This document shows, piece after piece, positions 45,672 to 53,297 of a stretch of DNA of 64,000 nt. Each line of letters opens with the position of its first letter. The first letter of the stretch is position 1. The notes under the pieces were generated by a model that was not told where the DNA came from, did not search any database, and saw nothing but the letters and a program-made list of their open reading frames with translations. The position numbers and the translations under genes are program-made. The stretch comes from Flavobacterium aquicola (GTDB taxonomy: Bacteria > Bacteroidota > Bacteroidia > Flavobacteriales > Flavobacteriaceae): assembly GCF_003385115.1 (NCBI RefSeq), contig NZ_QUNI01000004.1, positions 194,459 to 258,458 on the forward strand, given 5' to 3'.

Positions 45672-46072
45672 TGAATCTAACAGAAAAAACAATCAATAGA
45701 ATATCACAAGATAAAATAGTTTTTAGTCTTGGTATAAAGTTATTATTGGAAGATGAAAAATATAATTTTGATGAACTTTTTATAACTTTAAGAAATTATA
45801 TATTTAACTCTATTCCAAACAAAACAGATTATAATTCAGAAGCATATAAAAACGCTATTAATACAATTCCGTTAAAACCAACATACACTCCAATTGTAAT
45901 TCTAAAAAGCTATTCTACAAAAATTGCATTTAATAAATTAGTTGAACTTCCAAAAAGTGAAAATAAAAAAACAATAACTTCACTTGTTTGGATTTTCAAA
46001 ATAACAGACACTGAAAGAAGAAATACAGAATGTAAAAATGGTTGTGGACACTATTGGCATAACACTGACTAA
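45671..46072 (+). CDS. Cassette gene 2b: 133-residue protein
   Basis: Basic to neutral, with no signal peptide. A helical first half (DKIVFSLGIKLLLEDEKYNF) leads to KPTYTPIVILKSYSTKIAFN and a C-terminal tail with Cys and His residues (RRNTECKNGCGHYWHNTD) that could bind a metal. It is coupled to gene 2a by a one-base overlap. No family is recognised. Copy 2 of the attC-like repeat starts 8 bp after the stop. Confidence 0.7.
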   Translation: MNLTEKTINRISQDKIVFSLGIKLLLEDEKYNFDELFITLRNYIFNSIPNKTDYNSEAYKNAINTIPLKPTYTPIVILKSYSTKIAFNKLVELPKSENKKTITSLVWIFKITDTERRNTECKNGCGHYWHNTD

Positions 46073-46079
46073 AAACACT

Positions 46080-46212
46080 ACAGTAACAGCTACTAGAACG
46101 GATTTGGGCAATAGGTTTAAGGGAAAGATGGTTTTGTATTTTAATGATTTGGCAAATCCGAAGAATGGTCTTAATTTAGTCCCAAACCCGCTGTAGTGCC
46201 AGAACGTTATGC
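46080..46212 (+). repeat. attC-like repeat, copy 2
   Basis: It opens AGTAACAGCTACTAGAACGG, has GGCAAATCCGAAGAATGG and TTTAGTCCCAAACCCGC, and ends TAGTGCCAGAACGTTATGC. GTTATGC at 46206-46212 is close to the integron core site GTTRRRY. The long imperfect palindrome is complete. Confidence 0.85.
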
Positions 46213-46251
46213 GACATTTCGGCTAAGACCGTAATTGATTATCTAAGAATT

Positions 46252-47181
46252 ATGAAATATTTGACCTTGTTATTATTGGTGTTTTTAAATACTGGATTTT
46301 CCCAAACCAAATCGGATACAATCACTATGCAAAATGTTCTTGCTTGTAATAATGAGACATGGAATGTAGAAAAACCGATACAATTAGATTGGGTAAATAC
46401 TGATATTGAAAACGTAAAAAAATTAAATCAACTTAACAAACGATCTAATTCTATTGCGGACATAGAAAAAATATTCCCAGGTTTTATTAAGCCAATTGGA
46501 AATTGTAGAAGTACAACTTATGATTGCGGATATAATCTAAAGTCTACAGATCATGAATTTTATGGAGGATATGGTACGGTTCATGTAAGTGCATTATATT
46601 TTGAAGATAAGATTATTAAAATACGATTCACAATAAACTGTCCTGGACAAATAGTTTACAACTCTCTTTCCTCGGTGGTTCAATTTCCATTAAAGTGTAA
46701 ATACAATAATCTTATCTATGACAAAATCATCGAAGATAACTTGAAAGAATACGAATCAAAATTTGGCGCACTTTCATTGGAAATAGCGGACAACAATACT
46801 AAAAGAAAAGATGTTTTTGATTTCTTCGCTGATGTTTTGAGCGGTAGTCCACTTCAACAGCCTTTTTATATCCTAAATGGAATTGGTTATCCAACATTTG
46901 ATCTAATTAGGTATCTCATTGTATCAAATGATATTGACTCTCTTAAAAAATTAATTTATTCACCAAGTCCAACAGCACGATTATTTGTTGCAAATACGTT
47001 GAAGCATATAGAAAAGAAACAGAAGATTCATCTAGATAAAAAAGATAATCAACGTATTGCGGAGATATTCAAAAATTCTGAAAAAGTTAAAGGTGGTGTT
47101 ATAAGTTGTTGGGTAGGAAAATTTGGTTATGATTATTACGATGTAACAAACAACTTTGAGGAATATCTTCTTACCAAGTAG
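46252..47181 (+). CDS. Cassette gene 3: exported protein of unknown function, 309 residues
   Basis: Signal peptide MKYLTLLLLVFLNTGFSQ. The middle has Cys-containing segments (GNCRSTTYDCGYNL, FTINCPGQIVYN) and mixed strands. The C-terminal third (about 215-309) has HEAT-like helices (SLKKLIYSPSPTARLFVANT) and a final WVGKFGYDYYDV. No catalytic motif is seen. It is a single gene between repeat copies 2 and 3, probably periplasmic. Confidence 0.75.
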   Translation: MKYLTLLLLVFLNTGFSQTKSDTITMQNVLACNNETWNVEKPIQLDWVNTDIENVKKLNQLNKRSNSIADIEKIFPGFIKPIGNCRSTTYDCGYNLKSTDHEFYGGYGTVHVSALYFEDKIIKIRFTINCPGQIVYNSLSSVVQFPLKCKYNNLIYDKIIEDNLKEYESKFGALSLEIADNNTKRKDVFDFFADVLSGSPLQQPFYILNGIGYPTFDLIRYLIVSNDIDSLKKLIYSPSPTARLFVANTLKHIEKKQKIHLDKKDNQRIAEIFKNSEKVKGGVISCWVGKFGYDYYDVTNNFEEYLLTK

Positions 47182-47185
47182 AAAC

Positions 47186-47317
47186 GTCTCATAACAGCTA
47201 CAACGGATTTAGACAATTGGCTTAATGGAAAAATGATTTTGTATTTGAATGATTTGGCAAATCCGAAGAATGGGCTTAATTTAGTGCCAAACCCGCTGTA
47301 GTACCAAGACGTTAGTG
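47186..47317 (+). repeat. attC-like repeat, copy 3
   Basis: It opens GTCTCATAACAGCTACAACG and ends GTACCAAGACGTTAGTG; the body matches copies 1 and 2 (TTGGCAAATCCGAAGAATGG). Its first ten bases GTCTCATAAC (47186-47195) are complementary at 9 of 10 positions to GTTATGCGAC (46206-46215), which opens the cassette it closes. Confidence 0.85.
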
Positions 47318-47377
47318 GTCATTGTCACGCAGAGTCAATAATCTAACGCAATTTCATAACAAAAAACTATAACCAAA

Positions 47378-47971
47378 ATGAAATACCTAAAAGTTTTATT
47401 TTTCTTAATTACATATTTGAGCTATTCTCAAAATACTAAAACAAATAATCTTTTCTTTAAAATTCCGCTTAACGAATCAAGAGACTTAATTTATAAGTAT
47501 TGTGTTGAATCTAATCTTTTTATAAAAGAAGAGTCTAAATATGAAATCACAAAAAAAGGAAAAAAAATAAAAGTTTTTAGTGGGTATCTGAAAAAACTAA
47601 ATCCCGAATTAATGAAAAGAAAAATTGATTCTGTAGAAATTCAACTATCAACAGGAAGAACATCAAATGAAAACGAAAAAGAATCAAATGAATTATTAAT
47701 TCTTTGGAGTTACTATTATACCAGTGACAGTATATCTGCTAAAAATCTATACAATGAATTTAAGAAACAGATAAGCGAAATTTGCAAAGAAAAACCATAT
47801 CACTTTCAGAATTTTGTAAAGGAAGAAAATGATTTAGAAGAAAGATTAGTTGGATGTAGTGAAAAATGGTACTTTAAAAATGAAGAAAACTTAGAAATGG
47901 AATTGAAATATGAAATTGTAGAGGATAATAAAAAATATCTAATTCGCTTACAATATTCACGTTTTGAATAA
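47378..47971 (+). CDS. Cassette gene 4: exported protein of unknown function, 197 residues
   Basis: Signal peptide MKYLKVLFFLITYLSYSQ, similar in style to cassette gene 3. The mature part is Lys/Glu-rich with an alpha/beta pattern (KIKVFSGYLKKLNPELMKR, DSVEIQLSTGRTSNE, LILWSYYYTSD). One Cys is near residue 40 and others lie near 137 and 161. No domain is recognised. It is closed by the truncated repeat copy 4. Confidence 0.72.
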   Translation: MKYLKVLFFLITYLSYSQNTKTNNLFFKIPLNESRDLIYKYCVESNLFIKEESKYEITKKGKKIKVFSGYLKKLNPELMKRKIDSVEIQLSTGRTSNENEKESNELLILWSYYYTSDSISAKNLYNEFKKQISEICKEKPYHFQNFVKEENDLEERLVGCSEKWYFKNEENLEMELKYEIVEDNKKYLIRLQYSRFE

Positions 47972-47977
47972 AGACAC

Positions 47978-48058
47978 TACCGCCAACAGCTACAACGGAT
48001 TTGGGCAATTGACATAATGGAAAGATGGCTTTGTATTTGAATGATTTAGCAAATCCTA
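47978..48058 (+). repeat. attC-like repeat, copy 4 (right half missing)
   Basis: It opens TACCGCCAACAGCTACAACG and runs to AGCAAATCCTA, where similarity to the other copies stops. The right third, including the expected CGTT core, is gone. A different palindromic element starts about 15 bp later (48073). The opening TACCGCCAAC can pair with GTTAGTGGTC (47311-47320), which opens cassette 4, with seven Watson-Crick pairs, one wobble and two mismatches. Confidence 0.75.
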
Positions 48059-48072
48059 AACTCATAAAGTTT

Positions 48073-48172
48073 GTCCTTCCGACGGAGGAGGAATCTCCGC
48101 AAGTAATGCCACAATCAAAATCCTCAATCTTTGTCGAGCTACTACCAGAGATTCCTCGTACCTCGGAATGAC
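48073..48172. repeat. Palindromic REP/MITE-like element
   Basis: Left arm 48073-48096 (GTCCTTCCGACGGAGGAGGA then ATCT) and right arm 48149-48172 are near-complete reverse complements around a 52-base centre. Elements with GGAATCTCC and TCCTCGTACCTCGGAATGAC are, as I recall, dispersed widely in Bacteroidota genomes. It abuts the broken end of attC-like copy 4. Confidence 0.7.
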
Positions 48173-48249
48173 AATATTGGGTGTAAAAAGTGTGATTATA
48201 GCTTCCTCTTACGGATTTATAATACGTGCCTGTTGAATTCTTTATTATG

Positions 48250-48412
48250 AATACAAAAAAGCGAAATCTTCCCCGTTTAGCCCCGATAGCGGTGAAAATC
48301 CTTGTTGCCTGGAGTTCGGGTAACAAGATTACTTCGTCAGTTCGCTATCGCTCGTGTGTAACGAAAAGCGGGACGATGCTCACTAAAAATGCCTCATCAT
48401 CCCGCTCTTAAT
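48250..48412 (-). repeat. Second copy of the ATCGGGGCTAAA-type intergenic element
   Basis: On the - strand it has GCGGGATGATG, CCCGCTTTTCGTTACA, GGATTTTCACCGCTATCGGG, then GCTAAACGGGGAAGATTTCG and a T run, paralleling 43340-43480 in order and content. Together with 48073-48172 it fills the 457-bp gap 47972-48428. Confidence 0.5.
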
Positions 48413-48428
48413 TATTATTAGTAATCAA

Positions 48429-49562
48429 CTATTTGTATTTATTAATTGCCTTTTGGTATAACGCTTCGTAAATTGGCAGAATGTTTTTTATGTCAAAACT
48501 TTCGGCTACGTGTAAAGCATTCTTTTTAAACTCGGCAAGAACTGCATCATCTTTTATTATTTTCAATGCATTTTCTGCCATTTCGTTTACATCTCCAACA
48601 TCACTCAAATAACCCGAAACACCATCACTGTTTACTTCCGGCAAACCTCCTGAATTACTGGATATCACGGGAACTCCACAGGCCATTGCTTCAAGAGCCG
48701 CTAAACCAAAACTTTCTGTTTCGGAAGGCAGAAGAAACAAATCGGTAAGCCCCAGAATCTTGTCAATCTCATTACTGTTACCAAAAAATATGACTTTGTC
48801 CTGTATACCAAACTTTCTGCATAATTTTTCAGCCTTTTCTTTTTCGGGCCCGTCCCCTACCATCATTAACTTAGACGGAATTTCTTTTTGAATCTTATAG
48901 AAGATTTTAATGATATCTGGAATTCGCTTTACCTTCCTGAAATTACTGATGTGTGTAATTATTCTTTCTTCGGGCTGCGCCATAACAGAACGACGGCACG
49001 GAATCGTCGGATCATAATTATTTTTGTCCAATTCAATAAAATTAGGGATGACCTGAATCTTATTTTTGATATTGAATAACTTCAAAGTATCATCTTTCAG
49101 GCTTTGGGAAACCGAAGTCACATAATCTGATTTATTAATGCTAAAAGTAACAGCAGGCTTGTAAAATGGATGATTCCCTACCAAAGTAATATCGGTTCCG
49201 TGCAGTGTTGTCACCATAGGAATGTCAATTCCTTCATCTTTGAGCATTTGTTTTGCCATATAGCCTGCATACGCATGCGGAATTGCGTAATGTACATGCA
49301 GCAATTCTATTTTGTACAATTTAACCATATCGACCAGCTTACTTGACAAAGCCAGCTCATAAGGCTGAAAATGGAATAATGGATATTCAGGAACGATTAC
49401 TTCGTGATAATGCACATTTGGATTAAGAAGTGCCAAACGTACTGGCTGACTATAAGTTATGAAATGTATTTCGTGTCCTCTTCTAGCTAATTCCAAACCT
49501 AATTCTGTTGCAACTACACCACTTCCGCCAAAAGTTGGATAACAAACAATTGCTATTTTCAT
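48429..49562 (-). CDS. bshA: N-acetyl-alpha-D-glucosaminyl L-malate synthase (bacillithiol)
   Basis: A 377-residue GT4 glycosyltransferase; start chosen at 49562 (MKIAIVCYPTFGGSGVVATE) because the 22 extra upstream codons do not match the family. BshA hallmarks are IAIVCYPTFGGSGVVATELG near the N-terminus, LLHVHYAIPHAYAGYMAK, TTLHGTDITLVG, FRKVKRIPDII, PSETESFGLAALEAMACGVP and NSGGLPEV. It joins UDP-GlcNAc to L-malate, the first step of bacillithiol synthesis. It is not clustered with other bsh genes here. Confidence 0.95.
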   Translation of the reverse strand: MKIAIVCYPTFGGSGVVATELGLELARRGHEIHFITYSQPVRLALLNPNVHYHEVIVPEYPLFHFQPYELALSSKLVDMVKLYKIELLHVHYAIPHAYAGYMAKQMLKDEGIDIPMVTTLHGTDITLVGNHPFYKPAVTFSINKSDYVTSVSQSLKDDTLKLFNIKNKIQVIPNFIELDKNNYDPTIPCRRSVMAQPEERIITHISNFRKVKRIPDIIKIFYKIQKEIPSKLMMVGDGPEKEKAEKLCRKFGIQDKVIFFGNSNEIDKILGLTDLFLLPSETESFGLAALEAMACGVPVISSNSGGLPEVNSDGVSGYLSDVGDVNEMAENALKIIKDDAVLAEFKKNALHVAESFDIKNILPIYEALYQKAINKYK

Positions 49563-49810
49563 ATATGTTTTTGATTGTTTTTTATTGATTCTATTTAATC
49601 TGCATATCAATATGAATACTTCCTTCACATCAATTTTATGCCGATTTAATATCTATTTTTAAGCGTAACGAATGTAAGCAGATTAGGAGCGGTTTTCTAT
49701 GAAAAAAAAGTTAAATTTTAACATTTTTAAAGTTACTTTCAATTCTCTTTATTGACAACTTAACTTGCAGTAGAACTAAGTATTCGACCGAAACAATTGA
49801 TAAAAAAAAA

Positions 49811-49834
49811 GCGGGAAAGGAAAACCCGACCCGC
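49811..49834 (-). terminator. Terminator of the PAP2 operon
   Basis: On the - strand GCGGG (49834-49830) pairs with CCCGC (49815-49811) and is followed by a run of nine T bases. It lies about 25 bp beyond the PAP2 stop. The rest of the 296-bp gap up to 49562 is AT-rich with no other feature. Confidence 0.75.
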
Positions 49835-49858
49835 ATATAAAAGTTTAAATTACATATA

Positions 49859-50473
49859 TTACTCCCAAAGCTTTTTTTGATATGGCTTTCTTTTTTTGTT
49901 AATCCACTTATTCAGTTTATAACACAAAAAAGCGGAACCGCTTCCTACAAGCGCACCCGCCAAAACATCAGTTGGATAATGCACGCCCAGATACATGCGC
50001 GAATATCCAACTGCGCCTGCCCATACAAAGGATGGAGCAATTACATACCATTTAGGATATGCCATACTTAATGATGTTGCAGTCGCAAAAGCCGAAGAAG
50101 TATGAGCCGAAGGAAATGAAGAACTGGATTCCTCAGTAACATTTTCAATTTCTGTATAGGTTACATAAGGGCGGTCTCTTTTGGTAATACTTTTTAAAGC
50201 TACAGAAATGAATACCGAAGCGGCCAAAGACTCACCCATGAATATCGCTTTTTTCTTTGTAGTACTATCCTTTTCAATCAATCCAACGGCATAGATAATC
50301 ACCGGAGTACCAACACTGACAGGCATTGCACTATTTGTAATCCCAATCATTGCTGATTCGAGATTAGTATTTCTATTGAGATTGATTTTTTTTAAAAGAT
50401 CAATATCTGCATTTTGTGCATTTGAAATCGAAAAGCAAAACAGGAATACAATAAAATAAATAAGTTTAGCCAT
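49859..50473 (-). CDS. PAP2-family phosphatase, membrane protein
   Basis: A 204-residue protein with a signal-like N-terminus ending FSISNAQ. Type 2 phosphatidic acid phosphatase motifs: KSITKRDRPY (C1), SSFPSAHTSSAF (C2) and SRMYLGVHYPTDVLAGALVG (C3, with the catalytic His). It probably dephosphorylates a lipid phosphate such as undecaprenyl or phosphatidyl phosphates on the periplasmic side. It is the last gene of a run on the - strand, 18 bp after its neighbour. Confidence 0.93.
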   Translation of the reverse strand: MAKLIYFIVFLFCFSISNAQNADIDLLKKINLNRNTNLESAMIGITNSAMPVSVGTPVIIYAVGLIEKDSTTKKKAIFMGESLAASVFISVALKSITKRDRPYVTYTEIENVTEESSSSFPSAHTSSAFATATSLSMAYPKWYVIAPSFVWAGAVGYSRMYLGVHYPTDVLAGALVGSGSAFLCYKLNKWINKKRKPYQKKLWE

Positions 50474-50491
50474 TTTCGATTCTTTATTCAG

Positions 50492-50974
50492 TTAAAAAAA
50501 ACGGCTGTGCCAGCTGTCCAAAGCGGGAACTTCCCAAGATTCGTTGAACTCTTCGATATTATTAACCAGATTATTAAAAACAACTGTGTTTTCGGTAACT
50601 GATTTATCTTTTACCATTTTTTTGAAATCTATCAATGGTTTATATGCGATATGATCTCCCTGCTTGAAGGTTACATTCATTTTATCTAATAAATCCACAT
50701 TGTATTTTTTTTCCAGCCCTTGGATAAATTCTACAGAAGAATCAATAGAACAGCCTGTAGCTGCCTGAACTTCCTGATTAACTGCGATTATAACGAACCG
50801 ATTGTATTTTAGTAAATAAGAGGACTCTAAACTTGTCCCATGCGCCGCCCATTCGTTAAGAAAAGACTGCAGATCAGTTTCAATTTCGGAAAACTCTGCA
50901 TCCGAAAACTTTCTATTCGATTGATAAATCCAAATTCTAGATTCTCCAGGTAAATTTTCAAAAGGAACGTACAT
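50492..50974 (-). CDS. Conserved protein of unknown function, 160 residues
   Basis: A soluble protein starting MYVPFENLPGESRIWIYQSN with a central AAHGTSLESSYLLKYNRFVI and a tail WEVPALDSWHSRFF. I recall homologs in Bacteroidota carrying the name ABC transporter ATPase, but no Walker A or B motif is present, so that name is unsupported. A Cys near residue 83 lies in QAATGCSIDSSVEFI. It is 18 bp upstream of the PAP2 gene and 90 bp downstream of the Fe-S gene, so probably in the same operon. Confidence 0.82.
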   Translation of the reverse strand: MYVPFENLPGESRIWIYQSNRKFSDAEFSEIETDLQSFLNEWAAHGTSLESSYLLKYNRFVIIAVNQEVQAATGCSIDSSVEFIQGLEKKYNVDLLDKMNVTFKQGDHIAYKPLIDFKKMVKDKSVTENTVVFNNLVNNIEEFNESWEVPALDSWHSRFF

Positions 50975-51064
50975 ATTAATTATGAATTATGAATTGTAAA
51001 TTATGAATTTGTAATTACGAATTAGAACTTGGCTAGTATTCGTAATTCCTAATTCGTTATTGAT

Positions 51065-51856
51065 TTATAGGTCTTGAGCATTTGCAATTAACTCAGCGAT
51101 GTCCATTACTTTAACGTCATCTTCTCTTTCTTTATTTTTAACGCCGTCTGTCAGCATCGTGTTGCAAAAAGGACAACCAGCTGCGATAATGTTTGGTTTG
51201 GTTTCCAGAGCATCTTCTGTTCTTTCAATATTGATTTCCTTATTTCCAGGTTCAGCATCTTTAAACATTTGTGCTCCGCCGGCACCACAGCATAAACCAT
51301 TTGCTTTTGAGCGTTTCATTTCAATTAATTCGGCATCCAGTTTCTGAATTAAATCTCTTGGCGCTTCATATACATTATTGGCTCTGCCTAAATAACAAGG
51401 ATCGTGAAAAGCAATTCTTTTTCCTTTAAACTGTCCTCCTTCAATCGTTAATCGTCCAGAATCTAATAATGATTTGAGAAATTCGGTGTGGTGTACTACT
51501 TCATAGTGACCGCCGAGTTCTGGATATTCATTTTTTAAAGTATTGAAACAATGCGGACAAGCAGTTACAATCTTCTTGGCTTCGTAGGCATTCAAAACTT
51601 CAATGTTCATCATGGCCTGCATTTGAAACAAAAACTCATTTCCTGCTCTTTTTGCGGGATCTCCAGTACAGCTTTCTTCTGTTCCTAAAACGGCAAAAGA
51701 GACATTGGCACGATTCAAAATACGCACAAATGCCTTAGTGATTTTCTTTGCTCTATCGTCAAAACTTCCTGCACAACCTACCCAAAATAAAACTTCTGGC
51801 TGTTTTCCCTGGGCTAGCATTTCGGCCATTGTTGGCACTATTAAATTTTCTGACAT
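51065..51856 (-). CDS. CCG-domain Fe-S binding protein (HdrB/LldE/GlpC-like)
   Basis: A 263-residue cytoplasmic protein with two cysteine-rich CCG modules: VGCAGSFDDR and ACPHCFNTLKNEYP in the first half, then HDPCYLGRANNVYEAPR, GLCCGAGGAQMF and AAGCPFCNTMLTDG. Such modules bind non-cubane or cubane 4Fe-4S clusters in heterodisulfide reductase and glycolate/lactate oxidase complexes. The next gene upstream encodes a membrane partner with 4Fe-4S sites, so the pair likely forms an electron-transfer complex with an unknown donor. Confidence 0.92.
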   Translation of the reverse strand: MSENLIVPTMAEMLAQGKQPEVLFWVGCAGSFDDRAKKITKAFVRILNRANVSFAVLGTEESCTGDPAKRAGNEFLFQMQAMMNIEVLNAYEAKKIVTACPHCFNTLKNEYPELGGHYEVVHHTEFLKSLLDSGRLTIEGGQFKGKRIAFHDPCYLGRANNVYEAPRDLIQKLDAELIEMKRSKANGLCCGAGGAQMFKDAEPGNKEINIERTEDALETKPNIIAAGCPFCNTMLTDGVKNKEREDDVKVMDIAELIANAQDL

Positions 51857-51865
51857 TTTTTTATG

Positions 51866-51958
51866 TTTAATCGTTGATCTGTTTATTTGTTGAATTGGTC
51901 AATCTCCTAATCGTTGATTTTCAAATCGGTTAAACAAATAACCAAATCAACGATTAAA
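51866..51958. repeat. Intergenic inverted repeat of the TTTAATCG type, copy 2
   Basis: Left arm about 51867-51901 (GTTTAATCGTTGATCTGTTT then ATTTGTTGAATTGG) and right arm about 51925-51958 are reverse complements with few differences. It sits between the two Fe-S genes and is related to the repeat at 10201-10342. Confidence 0.7.
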
Positions 51959-51961
51959 CCA

Positions 51962-53293
51962 CTAATCATTTTTCCAATTCAAACGGTCCTGCTGGCTGTA
52001 TTGCCAAGGAGCGCCATTATTTTCGATATTAGTCATCATCGCATTTATAGGCATCGGAGCTGCGCTTTGTTCCATTACCAGATAACGTCTCATGTCCATA
52101 ATAATAGAAAGCGGGCTGATATTTACCGGACACTCTTCAACACAAGCATTACAGGAAGTACAAGCCCATAATTCCTCTGGAGTAATATAATCGTTTAATA
52201 GCGTTTTATTGTCTGGTACAAAAACACCTTTGTTAGCATCGATATTCTTTCCAACTTCTTCCAGTCTGTCTCTTGTATCCATCATAATTTTACGAGGAGA
52301 CAATTTTTTACCAGTTTGATTTGCTGGACAGGATGACGTACAGCGTCCGCATTCGGTACAAGTATAGGCATTCAATAACTGAACCCAATTTAAATCCTGT
52401 ACATCACTGGCGCCAAATTTACTCGGAACTTCATTCTCCGTAACCGGCGCTGCTGCAAACGGATCAGCATTTGGATCCATCATCAGTTTTACTTCCGCAG
52501 TAACCGAAGCCAAATTGTCAAATTGTCCCTGTGGATTTAAGTTGGCAAAATAAGTATTTGGAAAAGCCAATAAAATATGGAGGTGTTTCGAAAAATATAA
52601 ATAATTCATAAAAACCAAAATTCCAACAATATGCAGCCACCAGAAAGCTTCATTCAGCAGCATTACCAATTCATTTGACAGACCGTTAAAAACTGGAGCT
52701 ATAAATTGGCTAATGGGAAAAGAACCTGCTTTTATGAAATGTGAAAACCCTCCAGGTACATTCTGCAAATGCAGATCAGAAGCATTCATTAATAAAAATA
52801 AAGTCATTAATGTAACTTCAAAATATAAAATGTAATTGGCATCCCCTTTTGGCCAGCCTTTCAAATCCGAATGAATGAATCTTTTCAGCTTAATGATATT
52901 TCTTCTTATCAAAAAAACGGTAACCGAAAATAAAACTAAGACAGCAAGGATTTCGAAAGAGGCAATTAAAATATCATACACAACTCCAATCGGAGCAAAT
53001 ATTCTATGAGTTCCAAACAAGCCGTCAATAATTATTTCTAACAATTCTATGTTGATGATAATAAAACCTGCATAAACTATAATATGCAGTATTCCGGCAA
53101 CTGGTCTTTTTACCATTTTGGACTGCCCAAGAGCAATCATAGCCATATTTCGCCATCTTGCTTTTGCATTATCTTTACGATTTATATCAATGCCAAGATT
53201 AATATTCCTAATGATTTTTTTTACATTCAAATAAAAATATCCGAATCCAATAATCAATACAATGGCAAATAAAACATTACTAAGATAACTCAT
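51962..53293 (-). CDS. Membrane protein with 4Fe-4S dicluster domain
   Basis: A 443-residue protein. The first about 260 residues hold six or so membrane helices (LFAIVLIIGFGYFYLNV, IIVYAGFIIINIELLEIII) like the NarI/HdrE-type anchor. The C-terminal soluble part has two ferredoxin-type sites, CTECGRCTSSCPAN and CTSCNACVEECPVN, each followed by helical HdrC-like sequence. It passes electrons between quinones and the CCG protein encoded next. The gene starts 4 bp after the MCE gene stops, so these are co-transcribed. Confidence 0.92.
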   Translation of the reverse strand: MSYLSNVLFAIVLIIGFGYFYLNVKKIIRNINLGIDINRKDNAKARWRNMAMIALGQSKMVKRPVAGILHIIVYAGFIIINIELLEIIIDGLFGTHRIFAPIGVVYDILIASFEILAVLVLFSVTVFLIRRNIIKLKRFIHSDLKGWPKGDANYILYFEVTLMTLFLLMNASDLHLQNVPGGFSHFIKAGSFPISQFIAPVFNGLSNELVMLLNEAFWWLHIVGILVFMNYLYFSKHLHILLAFPNTYFANLNPQGQFDNLASVTAEVKLMMDPNADPFAAAPVTENEVPSKFGASDVQDLNWVQLLNAYTCTECGRCTSSCPANQTGKKLSPRKIMMDTRDRLEEVGKNIDANKGVFVPDNKTLLNDYITPEELWACTSCNACVEECPVNISPLSIIMDMRRYLVMEQSAAPMPINAMMTNIENNGAPWQYSQQDRLNWKND

Positions 53294-53297
53294 GAAA

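Noticed and set aside
45252..48058. Transposon or IS ends as the source of the cassette-array repeats
   Set aside because: No transposase, all copies in one orientation, each following a different gene, and within-cassette end complementarity fits attC better. A non-integron repeat family is not fully excluded.
47874..48326. 150-codon - strand frame over the end of cassette gene 4
   Set aside because: It runs through a repeat and a palindromic element and overlaps a better supported gene.
50492..50974. ABC transporter ATPase
   Set aside because: No Walker A, Walker B or signature motif; only 160 residues. The name seems to be an inherited misannotation.
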